From an uncultured Bacteroidota bacterium (GTDB lineage: Bacteria; Bacteroidota; Bacteroidia; B-17B0; Aurantibacillaceae), in the NCBI GenBank assembly GCA_903923915.1, contig CAIXZI010000381.1, positions 1 to 19,086 of the forward strand: a stretch of DNA of 19,086 nt, given 5' to 3'. Shown piece after piece: positions 14,800-19,086 of the stretch. The notes under the pieces are model-generated. The model was not told the origin of the DNA. It saw only the letters and a program-made list of their open reading frames with translations, and did not search any database. Numbering within the stretch: position 1 is the stretch's first letter; every line of letters begins with the position of its first letter. The position numbers and the translations under genes were made by a program.

Positions 14800-14832
14800 T
14801 TTGTTGGCAGATAAAAAAAATGTTTTATCTTG
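14800..14832 (+). promoter_or_regulatory. Possible promoter of the Lys-rich/START-like gene
   Basis: TTTG (14800-14803) and TATCTTG (14826-14832) are 22 nt apart. The second is a shortened match to TAnnTTTG. The leader would be about 27 nt. Both the spacing and the -7 box are off consensus. Confidence 0.35.
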
Positions 14833-14864
14833 CAACGAATTAAGATTTTTATAAATTTTCAGTT

Positions 14865-15710
14865 ATGTCGAAAAAAACAAGCAAAAAAACGATTAAAAAG
14901 GTCGTTTCAAAGAAAAAAGCAGGTACTTCCAAATCTTCTAAACCCTCCGCTAAAAAAAGTAAAGTTGTTAAAAAAATAGCCGCTAAAAAACCTGTTGCAA
15001 AAAAACAAAAACCTACCGCTGCAAAAAAAAATACTGTTAAAAAGAAAGTGGTTACTGCCAAAAAAGTGGTTGCAAAAAAGAAGGTAAGTAAGCCTGTTGC
15101 AAAAAAAATTCAACTTAAAAAAGCAGCTCAGGTAAAAAAAATAGCTAAGCCTGTTGTAAAAGAAAAAGCAGTTGTTGTAAAAAAACAAAAAGCAGAAAAG
15201 CCCGAAAAGGCTGTTAAACCATCAAAAGTAGCGGTTACAAAATCTACTTCGCAAAAAAATTTAAAGCCAATTTTTCAGCCGGCTAAAAAAAACACCATTG
15301 ATAATAGAATTGAAAAGCAAACGCCGGATCCTGCCGGAAAATTTGAATTAGAATATATTGTACACACCTCAACACCTATTTTATTTGAGTTTTTAACTAC
15401 ACCAAGTGGTTTATCTGAATGGTTTTGTGATGATGTAGATATTAGAGATAACGTATATTCTTTTCAGTGGGATGAAAATGCGCAAAAAGCACGTTTAGTT
15501 AGATATGTAGAAGAAAGCGTAGCACGTTTTCAGTGGGTTGATAAAACAGATAATACGTATTTTGAATTTAGAATTGAGCGTGACGATTTAACTAATGATA
15601 TATCTTTAATTGTGGCTGATTTTGCTGATACCCCGGAAGATAAACGCTCATCAACACTTTTATGGGATAGTCAGATTGATAAGTTGCTTTCTGTTTTAGG
15701 AAGTCATTAG
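14865..15710 (+). CDS. Lys-rich (histone H1-like) tail fused to a START-like/SRPBCC domain
   Basis: 281 aa in two clear parts. Residues 1-~150 are a low-complexity basic tail made of KK, AKK, VKK and PVAKK units with Ala, Val, Thr and Pro. The first 130 residues hold only three acidic residues (E100, E111, E114) and no Asp. Residues ~158-281 are a START-like domain of the kind found alone in Bacteroidota (FELEYIVHTSTPILFEFLTT, LSEWFCDDVDIRDNVYSFQW, RFQWVDKTDNTYFEFRIE, WDSQIDKLLSVLGSH). Such tails resemble histone H1 and bacterial Hc1-like proteins and would bind DNA or RNA without sequence specificity. The globular domain probably binds a hydrophobic ligand or a protein. Location is likely the nucleoid: no signal peptide. 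The ATG at 14865 is the only sensible start. The function of the fusion is not known to me. Confidence 0.85.
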   Translation: MSKKTSKKTIKKVVSKKKAGTSKSSKPSAKKSKVVKKIAAKKPVAKKQKPTAAKKNTVKKKVVTAKKVVAKKKVSKPVAKKIQLKKAAQVKKIAKPVVKEKAVVVKKQKAEKPEKAVKPSKVAVTKSTSQKNLKPIFQPAKKNTIDNRIEKQTPDPAGKFELEYIVHTSTPILFEFLTTPSGLSEWFCDDVDIRDNVYSFQWDENAQKARLVRYVEESVARFQWVDKTDNTYFEFRIERDDLTNDISLIVADFADTPEDKRSSTLLWDSQIDKLLSVLGSH

Positions 15711-15717
15711 TCAATTT

Positions 15718-15821
15718 GACCATTTGGTAATTTGACAATTGCAACTATGAAAAGTAATTGTTTCGATTATTCAACTTATTTAATCGACTCATTTTCAAAT
15801 TGTCGAATTATTAAATTGGTC
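15718..15821. repeat. Imperfect inverted repeat between convergent genes
   Basis: The left arm 15718-15741 (GACCATTTGGTAATTTGACA + ATTG) and the right arm 15796-15821, read in reverse complement (GACCAATTTAATAATTCGAC + AATTTG), agree closely, with about 54 bp between. The right arm supplies the last codons and the stop of the acyltransferase gene (RPI-stop). It may serve as a terminator for both genes, though neither arm has an ordinary U-tract. Confidence 0.65.
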
Positions 15822-16683
15822 TTTTATGTTTCCACCTGCGATGGCTCCAAAGCCATATTTCGGGCTGTTGTATAATATCTTTTTCTAAGCGACGTGTGTG
15901 AGTTTCAGATATTTCTCCTTCTTTAGTTTCTTTTGGGTTTTCAAAAAGTGTTTCAGCAAAAATTTCATAATAACCACGTTTCACTCTCTTAATGCTTACA
16001 TACACAACCGGGTAATTAAACTTTTGTGCGATTTTTTCGGTGCCGGTAAATACAGGGGTATCTTGGTTTAAAAAGTTGGTCCAGTAAGCATTTTCAGGAA
16101 ACGGTGTTTGATCGGCAATAAAAGCAGTTGCGTTTACTTCTTTACGATTAGTAACCATATCGCGCAGCGTACTTTTCATTTCAATTAATTTGGTACCCAG
16201 GCGAGTACGCATTTTTATAACCAACTTATTAAAATACGGATTACTTAACTGATGATACAATACATATAATTGTTGTTTGCTATTATCAAACGTAGCACCC
16301 GCCCACTCCCAATTGCCAAAATGCCCCATTACAATTATGATGCTTTTTTGTTGAGCAGAATAAGTATCAATAAGTTTTCGCCCATCTGCATTCATCTTGC
16401 AATGTGCAAGCATACTTTTTTTAGATACAGTAAGGGTTTTAAGGGTTTCCAAAAATAAATCGCATAAGTATTTATAAAAAGCAACACATATTTTTTTTAT
16501 TTCTTCTTCTGATTTTTCGGGAAATGAATTGCGTAAGTTTTCCATTACTACTTTTTTGCGATAACCCAAAACATAATATAAAATCACAAAGAAAAAATCA
16601 GACACGCGATACATTAACCAAAATGGTAGTAAGGAAATCAAATACAAAAAAGGAAGTGCTATGTAATAAATTACAGCCTGCAT
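15811..16683 (-). CDS. Lysophospholipid/lipid A acyltransferase family protein (LpxL/HtrB-like)
   Basis: 290 aa. In this family (LPLAT) members transfer a fatty acyl chain from acyl carrier protein to Kdo2-lipid A or a related lipid at the inner membrane. The first ~40 residues form a hydrophobic segment (YYIALPFLYLISLLPFWLMY). MENLRNSFPEKSEEEIKKI (47-65) is the typical LpxL-like opening after it. The catalytic H-x4-E motif is GHFGNWEW (H121, E126). TAFIADQTPF and FTGTEKIAQKFNYPVVYV match the later family blocks, and the C-terminal EIWLWSHRRWKHKRP is characteristic. In Bacteroidota these proteins add the secondary acyl chain of lipid A; which chain is not evident. The gene ends inside an inverted repeat. 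A hairpin-repeat pair separates its start from the purF-like gene, and no clear promoter was found. Confidence 0.92.
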   Translation of the reverse strand: MQAVIYYIALPFLYLISLLPFWLMYRVSDFFFVILYYVLGYRKKVVMENLRNSFPEKSEEEIKKICVAFYKYLCDLFLETLKTLTVSKKSMLAHCKMNADGRKLIDTYSAQQKSIIIVMGHFGNWEWAGATFDNSKQQLYVLYHQLSNPYFNKLVIKMRTRLGTKLIEMKSTLRDMVTNRKEVNATAFIADQTPFPENAYWTNFLNQDTPVFTGTEKIAQKFNYPVVYVSIKRVKRGYYEIFAETLFENPKETKEGEISETHTRRLEKDIIQQPEIWLWSHRRWKHKRPI

Positions 16684-16712
16684 GTTTTTTAAATTAGTAT
16701 TCTCAATGCAAA

Positions 16713-16770
16713 GTCTTCGACTGGCTCAGACCGACCACACACGATGTCATGTTGAGCTTGTCGAAACATG
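16713..16770. repeat. Pair of GAGCYTGTCGA-type hairpin repeats in opposite orientation
   Basis: The minus copy is 16713-16735; read on its own strand it is GGTCT/AGACT around GAGCCAGTCGA, with one loop substitution. The plus copy is 16746-16770 (CATGTT/AACATG stem around GAGCTTGTCGA). It lies between the stop of the PurF-type gene and the start of the acyltransferase gene, which run in the same direction. Confidence 0.85.
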
Positions 16771-16794
16771 TGGGGCGTCATTAGAGTAAACATT

Positions 16795-18693
16795 TTAATA
16801 CGCCCTAATAAGTTTACCTTCCATAAAATGCACAAAGGCTTTATTAGATACTTTATTGCCACCCGGGGTTGGGTAGTTGCCGGTAAAATACCAATCGCCA
16901 AGGTTATCCGGACAAGCATTGTGCAAGCCTTCTATTGATTGATAAATAATTTGCAGCTCTGCTTTTAAATCTTTTGGTTTTAATAGTTCAGCAATTTTAT
17001 CAGAAACTTCTTGAGCAGCAAATTGACTATAAATTTCTTTCACCACGTTTACTTGGTCTTCTTTAACAAGTAATAATTGCGCTTTTGCTTTTTCGTAAAC
17101 TTCATCAATTACATTTTCTTTTCCACGTTCTTTTAATAGAGAAATAGCAGCTTCAAAGGCTATAAATTTGTTAAGCACAGCCATATCAATTCCATAACAA
17201 TCAGGAAAACGAATTTGCGGAGCAGATGAAACTACCACAATTTTTTTAGGCTCAAGTCTATCTAATATTTTTAAGATGCTTTGTTTTAAAGTTGTTCCAC
17301 GCACAATAGAATCATCCATCACAACCAACGTATCAACACCTTTACGAATAATGCCGTAGGTAATATCATACACCAAGCTAACCAAATCATCGCGATGCGC
17401 GTCATCAGTAATAAAGGTGCGTTGCTTGGCATCTTTCAACACAATTTTTTCTATGCGCGGATGAATATGTAGTAAATCATTAATTTCTTTTGGAGATAAG
17501 TTTTTATTGGAAGACAGTGTTTTTGTTTTCTCTTTATTAAGATGATCTCGCATGCCATCTACCAAGCCACCAAAAGCAACCTCGGCGGTGTTAGGTATGT
17601 AACTAAAAACGGTATTAACTAAATCTCCATCAATGGCTTTCAGTACGGGTTCTACCATGTTAGAGCCAAGTGTATGGCGCTCTGAATATATATTAGCATC
17701 ATTACCACGAGAAAAATAAATGCGTTCAAATGAACAAGCTAATTTTTTTTCAGGGGCATTAATTTGCTCTTCGGTTATGGTACCATCTTTTTTAATGATA
17801 ACAGCATGTCCGGGTTTAACCTCTTTTACATCCTCAATTTTAATATCAAACACCGTTTGAATAATAGGGCGCTCTGAACAAACCACCGCAATTTCATCAT
17901 CATGATAATAATATGCCGGACGAATTCCGTTTGGATCACGCAATACAAAAGCATCTCCGTGTCCAATTAAACCGCCCATAACATAGCCGCCATCCCAACG
18001 TTTGCTGGCTTCGGTAAGTATGGCAGCAACATCTAAATTTTTTCCAATAAGTTCAGAAATTTCGGCATTGCTATATCCTTGCGCTTTGTAAATTTTAAAA
18101 AGTTTATCATTTTCCACTTCTAAAAAATGACCGATTTTTTCCATCACGGTAACCGTATCTGCTTTTTCGCGTGGATGCTGACCAAGTTCTACTAAGTGTC
18201 CGAAAAGCTCATCAACATTGGTTAAATTAAAGTTACCGGCAACAACAAGGTTACGTGTTTTCCAATTATTTTGACGAAGAAACGGATGACAATTTTCAAT
18301 ATTATTTTTTCCGAACGTGCCGTAACGCAAATGCCCCATTAATAACTCACCCAAGAAAAGAAGATTCTTTTTCTGCCAATCTACTTCATTATACTCATCG
18401 GGATGTTGTGTTTTAGCATCATTAAAATTATCGTGTATTTGTGTAAAAATATCAAGATTAGCACGTGTTCTAACCGAACGTAATCTATCAATATATTGCG
18501 TGCCCGGAGCCGTATCTAACTTAATAGTGGCAACACCAGCGCCATCTTGCCCACGGTTAATCATTTTTTCCATTACCAGATAGAGCTTGTGCAGGCCAAA
18601 GCGAGCCGAGCCGTATTTTTTACGGTAATAAGATAATGGTTTTAAAAGACGTATAAGTACGATACCGCACTCGTGATTGATTTTATCGCTCAT
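16795..18693 (-). CDS. Amidophosphoribosyltransferase, long Bacteroidota form (PurF-type)
   Basis: 632 aa, against ~480-505 for usual PurF. PurF makes 5-phosphoribosylamine from PRPP and glutamine, the first step of purine synthesis. The N-terminal half is a class II glutamine amidotransferase. Catalytic Cys9 follows an eight-residue leader (MSDKINHE) that must be removed for an N-terminal Cys. NRGQDGAG (46-53), GHLRYGT (120-126) and RDPNGIRP (252-259) line the glutaminase site. The usual HNGNLTN reads AGNFNLTN (152-159). The C-terminal half is a type I phosphoribosyltransferase with the PRPP loop VVMDDSIVRGTT (457-468). Extra length comes from inserts at ~60-110 and ~380-425 and a long tail ending in NLGDWYFTGNYPTPGGNKV. 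A glucosamine-6-phosphate synthase is excluded by the PRPP loop. Its -7 box is 7 nt from the ATG. Bacteroidota often have a second, shorter PurF; which one carries the main flux is unknown. Confidence 0.9.
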   Translation of the reverse strand: MSDKINHECGIVLIRLLKPLSYYRKKYGSARFGLHKLYLVMEKMINRGQDGAGVATIKLDTAPGTQYIDRLRSVRTRANLDIFTQIHDNFNDAKTQHPDEYNEVDWQKKNLLFLGELLMGHLRYGTFGKNNIENCHPFLRQNNWKTRNLVVAGNFNLTNVDELFGHLVELGQHPREKADTVTVMEKIGHFLEVENDKLFKIYKAQGYSNAEISELIGKNLDVAAILTEASKRWDGGYVMGGLIGHGDAFVLRDPNGIRPAYYYHDDEIAVVCSERPIIQTVFDIKIEDVKEVKPGHAVIIKKDGTITEEQINAPEKKLACSFERIYFSRGNDANIYSERHTLGSNMVEPVLKAIDGDLVNTVFSYIPNTAEVAFGGLVDGMRDHLNKEKTKTLSSNKNLSPKEINDLLHIHPRIEKIVLKDAKQRTFITDDAHRDDLVSLVYDITYGIIRKGVDTLVVMDDSIVRGTTLKQSILKILDRLEPKKIVVVSSAPQIRFPDCYGIDMAVLNKFIAFEAAISLLKERGKENVIDEVYEKAKAQLLLVKEDQVNVVKEIYSQFAAQEVSDKIAELLKPKDLKAELQIIYQSIEGLHNACPDNLGDWYFTGNYPTPGGNKVSNKAFVHFMEGKLIRAY

Positions 18694-18700
18694 GGTGTTG

Positions 18701-18735
18701 CAAAGTTAAGTTTTTAATACGTAACTCTTTTCAAA
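18701..18735 (-). promoter_or_regulatory. Promoter of the PurF-type gene
   Basis: On the minus strand, TAACTTTG (plus 18701-18708) is a perfect TAnnTTTG box ending 7 nt before the ATG at 18693. TTTG (plus 18732-18735) lies 23 nt upstream, a little farther than usual. Transcription would begin at or within a few bases of the start codon. Confidence 0.65.
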
Positions 18736-18773
18736 AGCTATTCTTAAATTTAACCTAATGCGATAAAAACTAC

Positions 18774-18797
18774 AAACTGTATGTTTATTAACAGTTT
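18774..18797. promoter_or_regulatory. Inverted repeat AAACTGT-N10-ACAGTTT between divergent genes
   Basis: Two perfect 7-bp arms, 18774-18780 and 18791-18797, lie between the PurF-type gene and the divergent secreted-protein gene. The length and spacing would suit a dimeric repressor site for one or both genes. A chance repeat in AT-rich DNA is possible. Confidence 0.3.
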
Positions 18798-18841
18798 TTA
18801 CGCTAAATAAGTTTTATATTTACATTTAAAAGTAAGAATAT

Positions 18842-19086
18842 ATGAAGGTATTAAGTTTGGTTTTTTCGTTAGTATTTTTTGTAAGCTCGAATACATTTGC
18901 CCAATCAGATAAAAATACGGTTACAGGCACTGTTAAAGAGGTTAAGCCTAAATTTTTAGGGGCTCAATCATTAATGGTAGATAAAATGGAGTTGGTTTTA
19001 ATGGCAAACCAAGAAGACACTTCGGGTACTACTTTTGAAATTAATAAAGAATTTAATGATCTTTTAAAGAAAGAAAAAAATGGTCA
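18842..19086 (+). CDS. Secreted protein of unknown function, 3' end outside window
   Basis: ATG at 18842 opens a frame that stays open for 81 codons to the window edge. The N-terminus is a clear signal peptide: MKVLSLVFSLVFFVSSNTFA, then QSDKN, with likely cleavage after FAQ or FA. The rest (NTVTGTVKEVKPKFLGAQ, DKMELVLMANQEDTSGTT, EINKEFNDLLKKEKNG) is polar and has no recognised motif. TATATTTA and TACATTTA in 18815-18828 are one-mismatch -7 boxes. The gene is divergent from the PurF-type gene, 148 nt apart. It is most likely a periplasmic or surface protein; function is unknown. Confidence 0.75.
   Translation, partial: MKVLSLVFSLVFFVSSNTFAQSDKNTVTGTVKEVKPKFLGAQSLMVDKMELVLMANQEDTSGTTFEINKEFNDLLKKEKNG

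Noticed and set aside
14907..15188. Phe/Asn-rich reading frame on the minus strand, and a similar one at 14849-15061
   Set aside because: It is the antisense shadow of the Lys-rich tail: AAA and AAG codons read as Phe/Leu codons on the other strand.
16689..16919. Small minus-strand reading frame containing the hairpin repeats
   Set aside because: It overlaps the end of the PurF-type gene in another frame, and its C-terminal part is the translated repeat sequence.
16795..18693. Glucosamine-6-phosphate synthase (GlmS), which shares the class II amidotransferase domain
   Set aside because: The C-terminal half carries a PRPP-binding loop (DDSIVRGTT) rather than sugar isomerase domains.

Overview
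The window looks like ordinary chromosome from an AT-rich member of the Bacteroidota; the lower rank cannot be read from the sequence. Four things point there. There is a type IX secretion C-terminal sorting domain. The primary sigma factor is short and lacks region 1.1. Promoters follow the TTTG / TAnnTTTG pattern (-33/-7) seen in this phylum. Clear Shine-Dalgarno sites are absent. No rRNA, tRNA, CRISPR array, transposase or phage gene was seen.

Layout. Position 3-1475 is the 3' part of a large secreted T9SS cargo protein, facing a membrane-anchored SRPBCC/GyrI-like protein (1589-2623, minus) across a bidirectional terminator. A likely two-gene operon follows: a secreted VWA protein (2761-4185) and a His-rich probable outer-membrane barrel (4204-4932). 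Next come a transketolase C-terminal subunit (4993-5952), a SpoU-type RNA methyltransferase (6062-6595, minus), a TPR/OmpA-like lipoprotein (6675-8408) and an unrecognised lipoprotein (8654-9712). A minus-strand run holds a Bax inhibitor-1 family protein (9871-10602), a long-form GAPDH (10707-12173) and the primary sigma factor (12244-13107), each followed by its own hairpin terminator. A GH3-family protein (13276-14781) and a Lys-rich/START-like fusion (14865-15710) are on the plus strand. A lipid A acyltransferase-like protein (15811-16683) and a long PurF-type amidophosphoribosyltransferase (16795-18693) are on the minus strand. A secreted protein begins at 18842 and runs off the end.

The genes are mostly single-gene units. 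They cover central carbon metabolism (transketolase, GAPDH), purine synthesis, transcription, RNA modification and envelope functions, and do not form one pathway. Several -7 boxes lie only 7-17 nt upstream of the start codon, so leaderless or very short-leader mRNAs look common.

The most distinctive non-coding signal is a family of seven small hairpins between genes. Their stems vary in a compensatory way while the loop stays nearly constant, and six of the seven form oppositely oriented pairs. A second, unrelated structured element (8515-8603) sits beside the seventh copy. The most unusual proteins are the Lys-rich START-like fusion and the VWA / His-rich barrel pair. I found no compelling evidence for a wholly new multi-gene system.
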